A stretch of DNA of 10,888 bases from Allosphingosinicella sp. (GCA_030146745.1 JASLBD010000314.1:1-10888); one strand, 5' to 3'; positions 1 through 9,818 are shown, counted from the first letter of the stretch. The notes: generated by a model from the sequence alone, not told the origin. Program-made: numbers and translations.

Positions 1-1
1 G

Positions 2-277
2 GCGGCTGCGAAGCCCGCCGCGACCCCGCCGAAGCCCCAGATCAAGCTCACCTACAAGGACCAGCGCGACTACGACCTCCTCCCGGACCGGATCCACGAG
101 CTCGAGGCGCAGATCGCGCGGGACGAGGCGGCGCTAGGCGACCCGGATCTCTACACGAGGGATCCGAAGCGCTTCGCGGCCCTGACGGCGGCGATCGACA
201 AGGCGCGGGCGGAGCGGGACGCCGCTGAGGAACGGTGGCTGGAACTGGCGGAGAGGCTGGAGGCGCTGGCGGGCTGA
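2..277 (+). CDS. uup: ABC-F family ATPase, Uup type, C-terminal end (5' truncated by window edge)
   Basis: The open frame entering from the left edge gives the last 91 residues of a protein ending at TGA 275-277. An Ala/Pro/Lys-rich linker is followed by a KLTYKDQRDYDLLPDRI motif and then a highly charged helical hairpin rich in Glu, Arg and Ala, ending RLEALAG. This matches the C-terminal coiled-coil domain (ABC_tran_CTD) of Uup-type ABC-F proteins, which are soluble tandem-ATPase proteins that act on ribosomes or branched DNA rather than in transport. Both ATPase domains lie outside the window, so catalytic motifs cannot be checked. The gene converges on the alkaline phosphatase gene, with a foldback repeat between them that probably ends both transcripts. 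The Uup assignment rests only on this C-terminal domain; a paralogous ABC-F protein remains possible. Confidence 0.85.
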   Translation, partial: AAAKPAATPPKPQIKLTYKDQRDYDLLPDRIHELEAQIARDEAALGDPDLYTRDPKRFAALTAAIDKARAERDAAEERWLELAERLEALAG

Positions 278-280
278 TAA

Positions 281-420
281 CCCCTCTCCCGCCTTCCGCG
301 GGAGAGGGAGGGGCCCGCGAAGCGGGAGGGTGAGGGTCTCTAGCAATGAGTCAGACAGACCCTCACCTCCCATCGCTTCGCGACGGGCCCCTCCTCTCCC
401 GTGAAGGACGGGAGAGGGGG
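281..420. repeat. Foldback (REP/BIME-like) repeat between convergent genes; probable bidirectional terminator
   Basis: Two arms, 281-338 and 358-420, are imperfect reverse complements over about 58-63 bases, with a spacer of about 19 bases. Each arm holds two smaller hairpins: an outer one (CCTCTCCCG with CGGGAGAGG) and an inner one around CGAAGCG. The element starts 3 bases after the ABC-F stop codon and ends 4 bases before the phosphatase stop codon, so it fills the convergent spacer. Position and stem potential suggest bidirectional termination. The nested-palindrome form resembles REP/BIME elements; that class name is an inference. Confidence 0.8.
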
Positions 421-424
421 TTTC

Positions 425-2065
425 CTACCGGCAGCTCGTCCCCGGCCCTTCGTCCAAATCGAGGCAGCGCCCGTCGATCGACCCAGTCGGGATCGTCACC
501 CCGATCGTCGCCGCCAGCGTCGGCAATATGTCCGCCGTCTCCACCGCAAGCGGCTGCTCGAACGGCCTCATCCCCTTGCGCCAGAACAGGATCGGCACCT
601 TGCGGTCGTAATCCCAGGGGCTGCCGTGGGTCGAGACGTAGCCGCGGCTGGTGTCGAAGATCGGGGTCACCCGCGGCTTCAGGAGGACGATGAAGTCGCC
701 CGAACGCTCCGGATCGAAGCTTGCCTTGGCGCGCTGGATCAGGCTCCAATTGTCGGGCGATCCGGAGGGACGGGGCGCCGCCGCCAGCTCGGCCTTGGTG
801 AACACCGCCGCCACCTGCGGGTGGCGCTTGTAGGTCGCGATGGCCTCGCGAACCACCCGGGCCCGCTGCGCGGCCGTAAGCTTGCGGTCGACATACATGT
901 CGCCGAACGCTCCGTCGCCATAGAGGACATCGCCGCTCAGCTTCAGCTTCGCCGCCAGCGACTTGGCCATGTTGCCCGCGTTGAGCGCCGGATCGACCCG
1001 CATCGCGTCGCCGGCGGCATGCTCGCGGTGGCGCTCGGGAATGTCGTGGCCGCCATGGTCGGCGGTGAGCATGACCAGATAGTCGATCCCGGTCGCGTCC
1101 AGCGTACGGAAGAAGTCGCCCAGCGCTTCGTCCAGGGCCATCAGCTGGATGCACATCTCGCTGCCCTGGGTGCCGTAGCTGTGGCCGACATAGTCGGTCG
1201 CCGAGAGGCCGAGGATGAGGAGGTCCGTCGCCTGCCCTTCGCCGAGCTTCATCTCGCGCCGAAGCGCTTCGCCCACGTGGAGAGCCGCGCGGTCGAAATC
1301 GGGCGAAGCCCTGAAGCCGTTCTTGTCGTCCGCTTCGCGGGCGAATCGCCCCGCCCCCACCGGCTTGCCGCCGCCGGCGACCGGTATCGCCCGGCTGTGC
1401 GGCTCGCAGACTTCGGGAAGGTCGCGGGCGGACCGGGCGCGGGACAGAGCCTCCTTCAGGCTTTCATTGGCCGACGCCACCGCCCGCGGCGTTGCCGGAG
1501 CGCCCGGATTGACGAACGCTTTGGCGTCGTGGTCCCACCACCAGCGCTCGTCCGGCCGATAGCCGCCCATCATGATCGCCGCCCGGTCCTTGCCGGAGAC
1601 GACCGCGACCCGGCTGCGCGGATCGGAGCGCTTCATATGGTCGCCGAGCGCCGGCACCCTGAGGTGGTAGGAGGAGACCGTATACTTGCCGCCTCTCGAG
1701 CTGCTCCCGGGGACTCGCGGATCTTCGGAGCAATAGACGCCCTTGTCCTCCCGCGCCGCGCCCGGATTGAACCAGTTGTTGGCGATGATCCCGGTCCGCG
1801 CCGGCCGGGAGCCGGTGAGGATGGTCGAGTGGCCGGGGCAGGTTTCGGTGGCGTTGTGGCCCTGATAGCCGTTCGGGAAGACCACGCCCTCCGCCAGGCG
1901 CTCAAGGCCCCCGTCGAAGCGCTGGCGATACTGGCTGAACAGGTCGGCCGAGAGCTGGTCGACCGAGATGGCCACGATCAGCTTCGGCCGATCCGCCGCG
2001 TGGGCCGCGGCGGCGGCGAGCGGAAGGGCGAGCAGTGCGGCGAGCCGGGCCAGTTTCATGAGCAT
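425..2065 (-). CDS. phoK: Secreted alkaline phosphatase, PhoK/SPAP type
   Basis: A 546-residue protein that should be exported and hydrolyse phosphate monoesters at alkaline pH. Residues 1-24 form a Sec signal peptide (basic start, Leu/Ala core, AAHA cleavage region). The mature part closely resembles PhoK of Sphingomonas sp. BSAR-1 as I recall it: PKLIVAISVDQ near residue 27, ATETCPGHST at 72-81, GKDRAAIMMGG at 158-168, ATDYVGH at 289-295, TADHGGHD at 334-341 and STHGSPWD at 478-485. By that comparison Asp36, Asp291, His295, Asp336, His337 and His480 are the metal ligands, Thr75 the nucleophile, and Lys159/Arg161 contact phosphate, so the active site looks intact. Length agrees with the family (about 560). 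The first ATG directly follows an AGGGGGA stretch, whereas the third codon (ATG at 2059) has it at a usual distance, so translation may begin at 2059 (544 residues). No Pho box is visible upstream. The gene is monocistronic, divergent from the DUF4337 gene and convergent with the ABC-F gene. Confidence 0.95.
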   Translation of the reverse strand: MLMKLARLAALLALPLAAAAAHAADRPKLIVAISVDQLSADLFSQYRQRFDGGLERLAEGVVFPNGYQGHNATETCPGHSTILTGSRPARTGIIANNWFNPGAAREDKGVYCSEDPRVPGSSSRGGKYTVSSYHLRVPALGDHMKRSDPRSRVAVVSGKDRAAIMMGGYRPDERWWWDHDAKAFVNPGAPATPRAVASANESLKEALSRARSARDLPEVCEPHSRAIPVAGGGKPVGAGRFAREADDKNGFRASPDFDRAALHVGEALRREMKLGEGQATDLLILGLSATDYVGHSYGTQGSEMCIQLMALDEALGDFFRTLDATGIDYLVMLTADHGGHDIPERHREHAAGDAMRVDPALNAGNMAKSLAAKLKLSGDVLYGDGAFGDMYVDRKLTAAQRARVVREAIATYKRHPQVAAVFTKAELAAAPRPSGSPDNWSLIQRAKASFDPERSGDFIVLLKPRVTPIFDTSRGYVSTHGSPWDYDRKVPILFWRKGMRPFEQPLAVETADILPTLAATIGVTIPTGSIDGRCLDLDEGPGTSCR

Positions 2066-2147
2066 TCCCCCTGAAGTCTTCCTCCAGCCTCTACATCAGC
2101 GGCGGCGTTCGGCAAGACCCATCAACCGGCTCGACTCGCACCCGAAA

Positions 2148-2176
2148 TTTTGCCAGCCAGAGGCAAAAAGGGGGGG
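2148..2176 (+). promoter_or_regulatory. Stem-loop adjoining a poly-G ribosome binding site of the DUF4337 gene
   Basis: TTTTGCC (2148-2154) and GGCAAAA (2162-2168) are perfect reverse complements with a 7-base loop. The 3' arm runs straight into a run of seven G (2170-2176), which serves as the Shine-Dalgarno sequence three bases before the ATG at 2180. The stem could be a small operator or could affect ribosome access. The structure is seen directly; the role is inferred. Confidence 0.5.
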
Positions 2177-2179
2177 AAT

Positions 2180-2794
2180 ATGGATTCGACCGACGCTGCC
2201 GACCTGATTGCCGAGATCCACGAGGACAGGGCCGAGAGCGAAGCCACCGAAGGCTTCCGCAACCGAGCGGCCCTGCTGATCGCCGTCCTTGCCGCGATTC
2301 TCGCCATCGGCGGCCTGGGCGGCGGCAACGCCACCGACGACATGATCGGGAACAATATCAAGGCGAGCGACACCTGGGCCTTCTACCAGGCGAAGAACGT
2401 CCGCCAGACCATGTACAAGCTCGAGGCGGAGAAGCTGAAGACGTCGCTCGCGGCGGGGCTCGTCGCGCCCGCCGAGCGGGCCTCGGCCGAGGCCCGGCTC
2501 AAGGATTATCAGGCGACCATCGCCCGCTACGACAGCGAGCCCGACCCGAACGATCCCTCGAAGGGAGAAGGCAAGAAGGAGCTTTCCGCGACGGCGAGAG
2601 GCTATGAGGCGGCCTTCGAGGCGGCGGCCCGGCGCGACAATAATTTCGATTTCGCCGAAGTGCTTCTCCAGCTCGCCCTCGTCCTCGGATCGGTCGCCAT
2701 CCTCGCTGTCAACCGCTGGATCCTGATCATTTCGGCCGCTCTGGGGACGCTCGGCGCCCTGCTCACACTGAACGGCTTCATGCTGCTGGTGTAA
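2180..2794 (+). CDS. DUF4337 domain-containing membrane protein
   Basis: A 204-residue protein that fits the DUF4337 family, whose function is unknown. The acidic N-terminus (1-25) is cytoplasmic in style. A hydrophobic helix spans about 30-47, followed by a region with IKASDTWAFYQAKNVRQT (60-77), a family hallmark, and a charged, probably coiled-coil stretch (about 78-155). Two further hydrophobic helices follow at about 160-176 and 180-203, ending at the very C-terminus. Three membrane segments with a helical middle domain are therefore predicted. ATG 2180 was chosen because a G-rich ribosome binding site lies just upstream; an in-frame TTG at 2150 would lie inside the stem-loop described above. 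It is divergent from phoK and convergent with prsT, so it is probably transcribed alone. No functional link to its neighbours can be shown. Confidence 0.9.
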   Translation: MDSTDAADLIAEIHEDRAESEATEGFRNRAALLIAVLAAILAIGGLGGGNATDDMIGNNIKASDTWAFYQAKNVRQTMYKLEAEKLKTSLAAGLVAPAERASAEARLKDYQATIARYDSEPDPNDPSKGEGKKELSATARGYEAAFEAAARRDNNFDFAEVLLQLALVLGSVAILAVNRWILIISAALGTLGALLTLNGFMLLV

Positions 2795-2797
2795 CGT

Positions 2798-2922
2798 TCC
2801 TCCCCGCGATTTCGAGGGGGAGGGGGACCGCGCGAAGCGCGGTGGAGGGGTTCTTCGGACTCGGCAACGCCCCTCCACCAGCCTTCGGCCGGTCCCCCTC
2901 CCCGAGAAATCTCGGGAAGGAA
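2798..2922. repeat. Second foldback (REP/BIME-like) repeat between convergent genes; probable bidirectional terminator
   Basis: Arms of about 53 bases, 2798-2850 and 2869-2922, are close reverse complements around an 18-base spacer. Each arm contains an outer imperfect hairpin (CCTCCCCGCGATTTCGAGGG in the left arm) and an inner GACCGCGCGAAGCGCGGT-type hairpin, then a GGAGGGG tract. The element begins 3 bases after the DUF4337 stop codon and ends 2 bases before the prsT stop codon. Its layout echoes the repeat at 281-420, including a CGAAGCG core, but its sequence is a different subtype. Confidence 0.8.
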
Positions 2923-2924
2923 TT

Positions 2925-4846
2925 TTACGCCCCCAGGGCGCTTTGCAGATGCGCCCGTATCTCCTCGTCCGTCGGCGCTCCCCGGGCCGCCTGCTCGAGA
3001 AGGGCGACCCCTCGCACCCGGTCCTTGCCGCTCCTGAACAGAAGCCAGCCCAGGGTATCCGCGGTCACGGGATTGCGCGGCTCCAGGGCCACGGCGCGTT
3101 GGGCAAGCGGAATGGCGCGCTCGTAATCGCCGGTTTCCGCATAGGCCCAGGCGAGGTTGTTGAGCAAAGTCGCGTCGTTGTTGCCGAGTCGTTTTCGCAC
3201 CCCTTCGTACTGCGCGATCGCCTCCGGCCAGCGCTTCGCCTGCAGATAGGCGTTGGCCGCCATGGTCTGGGCGGAGACGTTCTGCGGATTCTGCTGAAGG
3301 AACAGGGCCAGCACCTTCGACGCCCCCTGCTCGTCTCCGGAATTGCGAAGCGCCTCGATCAGCCGAAGCGCGACCGGTTCGTTGAAGGCGAGGTTGGCGG
3401 CGCGCCGGTAGGCGGCGGCGGCGCCCGAATAATCGCCCTGGATCGCCAGCGCGTCGCCGACCAGCACATGGGCGTCGGGAGCGCCCGGAGCCGCGGCCTG
3501 GAGCCGGCGCGCCCGCTCCAGCGCCTCGGGCCCGAGACCTCGGCCCAGCAGAGCCCGGATCAGGACGACCTGGGGCGCCGCGACGTCGGGCCAGGCGGCG
3601 GCGTCGCGGCGAATGGCGGCCAATTCGCCATCGCCGAGCGGATCGTCGAGCGGGGCGGTCGCCGAAGGCCGCGGCGCCGCGGCCCGTCCGAGATAACGCG
3701 CGGCCGCCGCCTCGTCGCCGAGCCGGGCATAGGCCTTGCCGATGATACTGAGCGTATAGGCGTCCGCGTCCGCCCGGTCGGCCAGCGGCCGCAAAGTGCC
3801 GACCGCCGCCCTCGCGTCGCCGCTCTGCCACTGCGCGGAGCCGAGCAGGCGGCGGGCCTTGATGTTGCCCGGCTGAACCTTGAGCAGCCGCTTCAGCGGC
3901 CCCATCGCCAGCGCCGCATTTCCGGTTCCGAGCTCGATCGTTCCGGCGAGGAGCATCGCCGCCGGCCGGCTGTCGAAAGCGCCGCCGGTGCGGCGGTAGA
4001 GGCTTCGCGCCAGCGCATAGTCGCGGCCGCGCGCGGCGAGCATCGCCTGGAGATAATAAGCGGAGGGGTTGTTCGAGGAGACGCTGAGTATCCGCCTCGT
4101 GTCGGCGAGCATCTGCCGGGTCCGGCCGAGATCCCCCAGCGTGGCGGCGCGCTCGATGAGGACGGCGACGTTGGCGGGGTCGATCTCCAGCGCTCGGTCG
4201 AACCAGGGAATTGCCGCCGCGAGCCCGTATTGGCTTCGGGTCAGCTCGCCGCGCAGCCTCAACGCCTCGACGTTGCGCGGATCGAGGGCGACGGCCCGGT
4301 CGGCGGCCTCGATAGCCCCCGCCGTCTCGCCGGTGGAGCGCCGGAAGTCGGCGATGGCGGTCCACAGCGCCGAGTCGTCCGGAGCCGCCGTCAGGGCCCG
4401 GTCGAACGCCGCCGCGGCCTCTTCCGGCTTGCCCATGAGCTGACTGGCCTGGCCGAGCATTCGATCCGCATAGGCGGCATGGGCCGGGCCGGCCTTGCGC
4501 GCTTCGGCCGCGGCACGCTCGGCCTGACCCTGGAGGAGCAGGGCATGCGCCAGCAAATGTCCCGTCTCCCTCTCGGCGACGCCGAGCGCCTTCGCCCGCT
4601 TGAGCTCGGCCTCGGCCGCGGCGCCGTCGCCGAGCAGCAAATAGGTGCGGGCCTGGGCGAGCCGGAGGTCCTTGTTGTCGGGCTCCGCCTCGATCGCGTT
4701 CAGGAACTCGATGCGCGCCGTCCGCGGCTGCCCCTTCGCCAGGGCCTCCAGCCCCCGCTTATAGGCCTGGGCGGCCGATTCCGGCTCCGCATTGGAGCAG
4801 GCGGCGGCGCCGAGCAGAAGCAGGGCGGTCAAGGCGGCGCGAGCGC

Positions 4847-4850
<4 letters not shown>
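2925..4850 (-). CDS. prsT: PEP-CTERM/XrtA-system TPR lipoprotein, PrsT-like
   Basis: A 641-residue envelope protein built of tetratricopeptide repeats. The N-terminus is a signal peptide with a Leu-rich core ending in AAAC, making Cys18 a probable lipidation site (Ala rather than Leu at -3 makes the lipobox weak). TPR-like helix pairs run from about residue 28 to the end; clear examples are YKRGLEALAKGQ (30-41), LLNNLAWAYAETGDYERAI (562-580) and TADTLGWLLFRSGK (597-610). The NNLAW and DTLGW repeats near the C-terminus are typical of the PrsT family (TIGR02917), thought to assist envelope events linked to exopolysaccharide and PEP-CTERM proteins. Family members I know of are nearer 900 residues, so this is a short version or a close relative. 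The ATG at 4850 overlaps the prsR stop as ATGA, making it the last gene of the operon. A longer in-frame reading upstream is rejected because it would run through prsR. Confidence 0.8.
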
Positions 4851-6207
<1,357 letters not shown>

Positions 6208-6211
<4 letters not shown>

Positions 6212-8277
6212 GCCCTCAACCGTCCGATCTCGAAGTCACTGGTCTCACCCAGCGGTAAAAACAGGGTGAAGCGGCTCCCCTCCCCTTCGCGGCTGTCGAC
6301 CTCGATCCGGCCGCCCATGGCCGCGATCAGGTTGCGCGCCTCGAAGGCGCCGACTCCGAAGCCGCTCTCCTTGGTCGAGGCGAAAGGCTGGAAGAGCCGG
6401 GTGCGGATGAAGTCGGCCGACATGCCTTCGCCGCGGTCGATTATCTCTATCGCCGCCTCGCCCCCCCGCCGGCCGCAGCTGATCCTGACCGGCGCTCCCC
6501 CGGGGCTGGCGTCGATGGCGTTCTGGACGAGGTGGGCGAGCGCCTGCTCCAGCCGCACCGGATCGGCCACCGCCGCGACCGCCGGATCGCCTTCGACCTC
6601 GACCGGGTGGACCCGTCTTTTCACCTCGGCGACCGCCGCCACCGCGTGGCGGAGCGGGATCGCCCGCACCGGCTCGGCCTCGACGTTGCTTCCGCCGCGA
6701 TGGAGTCGGGCGAGCAGGTCGTTCATCTTCTTCACCGAGCTGTGCAGGGTGGCGATCATGTCCTCGCGGAACTCGGGCTTGTCCGCGTGCCGCTCCGCGT
6801 TGCGGACGACGAGGCTCAATTGGCTGACGAGATTTTTGATGTCGTGGATGATGAAGGCAAAGCGCCGGTTGAACTCGTCGAACCGCCGGGCGTCGGCGAG
6901 GGCGTCCTGGGTGTGCGCTTCGGCCAGATAGCTCGCGGCCTGGATCCCGACGGTGCGGAACAGGTCGAAATCCTCCCAGTCGAGCGGCCGCCGGACGAGC
7001 GGGTGCTCGAGCAGGACCAGGCCGACGAGACGGTCGCCGTGGATGAGCGGCACTCCGGCCCAGAGGCCGTCCAGGCCCGCCAGCGTCGCCGGCACCCGAA
7101 CCTCGGCTTCGTCGGTTCGAAGCACGCCCGAGCTCAGGCTCGTGAAGTCCAGCACATGGCCGCTGGTTTCGACGAGCCGGATCAGCTCGGCGTCGCCGGC
7201 GCTCGCCTCGGGCAGATCGTCGCGCCAGTTCCACCGTGCGGCGACGCTGAGCCGGCCCCCTTCCGGAACGAGCAGCAGCCCCGAGGGGGATTCCGCGATG
7301 TCGGCGATCGCCTTGATGATCCGCTCGCCCAGCGGCGCGTCGCCGCCGACGGTGCGGGTGAAGCGAAGCCATTCCTCCCGGTAATCGTAGCGATGCTCGA
7401 AGAAATGCTTGGCGACGATCACCCGCGACCAGGCCCGCATCCGTCCGGACGGCAGCAGGATCACCGCCGCGATGGTGATCGCGAAAACGAGGCCGACCTG
7501 GCCGGTCCGGACCCAGTTTCCGCCGACCACCTCGAGCGCCCGGCTCGCGGTCATCATCAGGATCAGATAGCCCAGGATCGCGATCAGCGAGAGCGACTGG
7601 AAGGTGGCGGCGCGCGACAATTGCATCCGCCAGCGCGCGTTGCGCCGGCTGGCCAGGGCGAACAGGGGCACGAGCATCGAAAGGATCGCGCCGCGCATCG
7701 CATAAAGGTCGTCGACCGGCCCGCGGGTCAGCCAGCCCACGGTGTAGAGGTGGAGATCGTAGGCCCACATTCCGGCCAAAGCGATCATCGGCAGCCTGAT
7801 GCCCCAGCGGCTCTCGTGCGCGGCCTGGCCGTAGAGGTTGTGGACGAGGACGAGCGAGCCGGCGGCGATGGTGAGGCCGATCACCTGCGAGGTGGAGACT
7901 AGCGCCTGGTGAAGGACGAAATTGCCGGCAAATTGCGGAGTCACCCCCGCCAAAGTGAGCTGGAGCCCGATCACCCCGGCGACCACCGTGTAGACGATCT
8001 TGACGCCTTGCTGCCCGCGTTCGTCGGCGGCGCGGCTGACGATCGCGTACATGAAGCCGAGGAAGGCGAAGTTGCGGGCCGCCTCGGCGATTCCGGCGCC
8101 GAGGCTGTGCGGCCCCTGCAGGGCGACGAAGATCGCCCAGGCCGAAGTCACCGCGAAGGCGGCGACGAGGCGGCGGTTGCCTCCGTCCTCGTTCCACCGC
8201 CGCAACTGCCACAAGGCCAGCGCCCCGTAGAGCAGGGCGGCGAGCGCGTGGGCCCAGAATCCGAGCAGGACGATCAT
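6208..8277 (-). CDS. prsK: PEP-CTERM/XrtA-system sensor histidine kinase PrsK
   Basis: A 689-residue inner-membrane kinase that should phosphorylate PrsR. The N-terminal part (1 to about 282) carries roughly nine hydrophobic helices with short loops and no large periplasmic domain, suggesting that it senses something in or at the membrane. A GAF-like cytoplasmic domain follows (about 310-465). The H-box FIIHDIKN has the probable phospho-accepting His478. The ATPase part shows the N-box HLVQNAIDAS (Asn586), the G1 box DRGEGM (Asp614), an F-box region LFQPFASTKESGFGVG and the late GG-I-DSREGEGSRFTLFLP block. This architecture matches TIGR02916. It overlaps the transferase gene upstream and prsR downstream, each by ATGA. 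The kinase appears complete; the stimulus is unknown. Confidence 0.95.
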
Positions 8278-9662
8278 CGTGCCCCCTCCGGAAATAAGAC
8301 CACCCTGACGGTTTGAAGCAGGATCAGTAAGTCCAGGAACGGAGTGTAGTTTTTCGCATAGTAAAGGTCGAACTCGAGCTTCTGCCTCGCGTCCTCGACC
8401 GAGGCGCCGTAGGGAAAGTTGATCTGGGCCCAGCCGGTGATGCCGGGCTTTACCACGTGGCGCTCGGCATAATAAGGCAGCCTGGCCTCGAGGTCGGCGA
8501 CGAACTGGGGGCGTTCGGGCCGCGGGCCGACCAGGCTCATCTTGCCGGTCAGCACCGTCCAGGCCTGCGGCAGCTCGTCTATCCTCAGCTTGCGGATCAC
8601 CGAGCCGACCCGGGTCACCCTCGGATCGTCCTTCTGCGCCCAGACCGCCTTGCCTCCGACCTCGGCGTCCTCGCGCATCGAGCGCAATTTCACCAGCTCG
8701 AAGCTCTGGCCGTAAAGGCCGACGCGGCGCTGGCGGAAGAAGGCGGGACCCTTGCTCTCAAGCTTCACCGCGATCGCGGTCAGCGCGATGAGCGGTGCGA
8801 AGAGGATCAGGATCAGGCCCGAGACGATGATGTCGAACATCCTCTTGCCGGCCGCCGAAAGCCTCCGCCCCGACGAGAAGCCGTCCGAGAAGATCAGCCA
8901 GCTCGGATTGACGCTGTCGAGATCGACCCGGCCCGTCTCGCGCTCGATGAAGGAGGAGAATTCGTTGACATGGACCCCGGTCGTCTTGATCCGGAGCAGA
9001 TCGGCGAGCGGAAGCGCGTTGCGCCTCTCCTCCAGCGCGAGAACCACCTCGGAGACCCGGAGCCGGACGACATGGGCGGTCAGGTTGGCGATGTCATCCC
9101 GGTTGACCGAGTGCGGAACCGCCTGGGCGCCGTCGTTCATCCCGACATAGCCGGCGATCGCGAAGCCCGCTCCCTCGGTCCGGGCCAGAGCCTCGAGCCG
9201 CGCCGCCCGCGGTCCCGCGCCGAGCACCAGGATCCGCCGCTTGAACGCCTCGTTGCCGAGCGCCCGCCCGAACAGGAGCCGGGCCGCGAACAGGAAGAGG
9301 AACGCGAGACCCATCGCGTAGAGGAGGTTCGATCGCCAGAAGGTCAGCGCCGGGAAGAAGAAGAAGACGAGCGCGAGCAGCAGCACTCCCAGCGATACGG
9401 ACACCACCAGCCGCGCCGCCGCCAGCCGCATCGAGCGCAGCGCGTCGACCCCGTAGGCGCCGACCCCGACCATGGCGAGCTGGAGAACCACCGCGAAGGT
9501 GAGCAGGTGCGGAAGCCGCTGGACGTTGGGATCGGCGTCGCCCTCGATCTGCCACAGGCGCAAAAGCCACCCCGCCTCCCCGGCCGCGAGCAGCAGCAGG
9601 AAGTCGATCACGCCCAGCATCAGAACGCTGTGGGGGACGTAATGCTTGAAAAGCCTGATCAA
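8274..9662 (-). CDS. XrtA/PEP-CTERM-system polyprenyl-phosphate sugar transferase (TIGR03013, EpsB-like)
   Basis: A 462-residue membrane enzyme expected to move a sugar phosphate from a nucleotide sugar to undecaprenyl phosphate, the first step of exopolysaccharide assembly. Four N-terminal membrane helices (about 12-36, 50-72, 82-103, 111-130) precede a Rossmann-like domain (about 140-255, [14 protein letters not shown]) and a long hydrophobic segment (276-298). The C-terminal sugar transferase domain (271-458) shows KRMFDII, DELPQ with the probable catalytic pair Asp362-Glu363, MSLVGPRPE (375-383), and [10 protein letters not shown] (404-413). I chose the TTG at 9662 because family members begin with a similar IRLF.HYVP sequence, and a GAGG lies 10 bases upstream; a reading from ATG 9788 would add 42 Arg-rich residues unlike the family and cross the control dyad. 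This is the first gene of the operon; its stop overlaps the prsK start as ATGA. Confidence 0.93.
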   Translation of the reverse strand: MIRLFKHYVPHSVLMLGVIDFLLLLAAGEAGWLLRLWQIEGDADPNVQRLPHLLTFAVVLQLAMVGVGAYGVDALRSMRLAAARLVVSVSLGVLLLALVFFFFPALTFWRSNLLYAMGLAFLFLFAARLLFGRALGNEAFKRRILVLGAGPRAARLEALARTEGAGFAIAGYVGMNDGAQAVPHSVNRDDIANLTAHVVRLRVSEVVLALEERRNALPLADLLRIKTTGVHVNEFSSFIERETGRVDLDSVNPSWLIFSDGFSSGRRLSAAGKRMFDIIVSGLILILFAPLIALTAIAVKLESKGPAFFRQRRVGLYGQSFELVKLRSMREDAEVGGKAVWAQKDDPRVTRVGSVIRKLRIDELPQAWTVLTGKMSLVGPRPERPQFVADLEARLPYYAERHVVKPGITGWAQINFPYGASVEDARQKLEFDLYYAKNYTPFLDLLILLQTVRVVLFPEGAR

Positions 9663-9706
9663 GGGGCGATCGCCTCGCGGAGTGTCAATTCTTCCGACAG
9701 GGTCAT
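9659..9706 (-). CDS. Possible 15-residue leader peptide coupled to the transferase gene
   Basis: On the minus strand an ATG at 9706 opens a 15-codon frame, [15 protein letters not shown], whose TGA overlaps the proposed TTG start of the transferase as TTGA. The operon's three other junctions all have a 4-base overlap, so this fits the pattern, and a weakly read TTG start is often helped by such coupling. The ribosome binding site is poor (a GAG seven bases upstream). The peptide has no run of a single amino acid that would indicate attenuation. It could equally be chance in a non-coding leader. Confidence 0.25.
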   Translation of the reverse strand: MTLSEELTLREAIAP

Positions 9707-9725
9707 AGTGTCGCTCAAATTGACA
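9683..9725. promoter_or_regulatory. Double TGTC-N9-GACA dyad upstream of the exopolysaccharide operon; candidate regulator binding site
   Basis: Two 17-bp dyads of form TGTC-N9-GACA lie at 9683-9699 and 9709-9725. Together they are arranged around one shared axis at 9704: outer arms TGTCAATT (9683-9690) and AATTGACA (9718-9725), inner arms CGACA (9695-9699) and TGTCG (9709-9713), with matched 4-base gaps. Dimeric regulators of NtrC type often use pairs of such inverted repeats, so PrsR autoregulation is one possibility; a repressor operator or an RNA hairpin in the leader are others. No convincing sigma54 or sigma70 promoter was seen for this operon. Confidence 0.5.
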
Positions 9726-9765
9726 AAGAAAGCGTGAAAAGCGTCGGATCGGCTTGGAACCCGCG

Positions 9766-9818
9766 CCCGCGGCCCCCTCCCCCGTCATTCCCGCGGCCCC
9801 TCCCCGTCATTCCCGCGG
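9766..9818. repeat. Tandem repeat with GTCATTCCCGCGG core
   Basis: CCCCGTCATTCCCGCGG occurs at 9780-9796 and again at 9802-9818. The larger unit, from CCCGCGG to GTCATT, is 24 bases in the first copy (9766-9789) and 22 in the second (9790-9811), followed by the start of a third (CCCGCGG, 9812-9818). The GTCATTCCCGCGG core resembles short dispersed intergenic repeats known in several proteobacteria. It lies in the divergent region between the operon and the small gene at 9960. Confidence 0.65.

Noticed and set aside
401..2074. A 557-codon open frame on the plus strand opposite phoK
   Set aside because: It is antisense to an intact phosphatase with all active-site residues; high GC in third codon positions commonly leaves such open frames. 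Its protein is Arg/Ala/Gly-rich without domains.
2066..2179. Pho box upstream of phoK
   Set aside because: No pair of CTGTCAT-like repeats is present in the spacer, so phosphate control cannot be claimed from sequence.
9663..9788. A 42-residue N-terminal extension of the sugar transferase from ATG 9788
   Set aside because: It is Arg-rich, unlike the family's N-terminus, and would translate across the dyad and tandem repeat.
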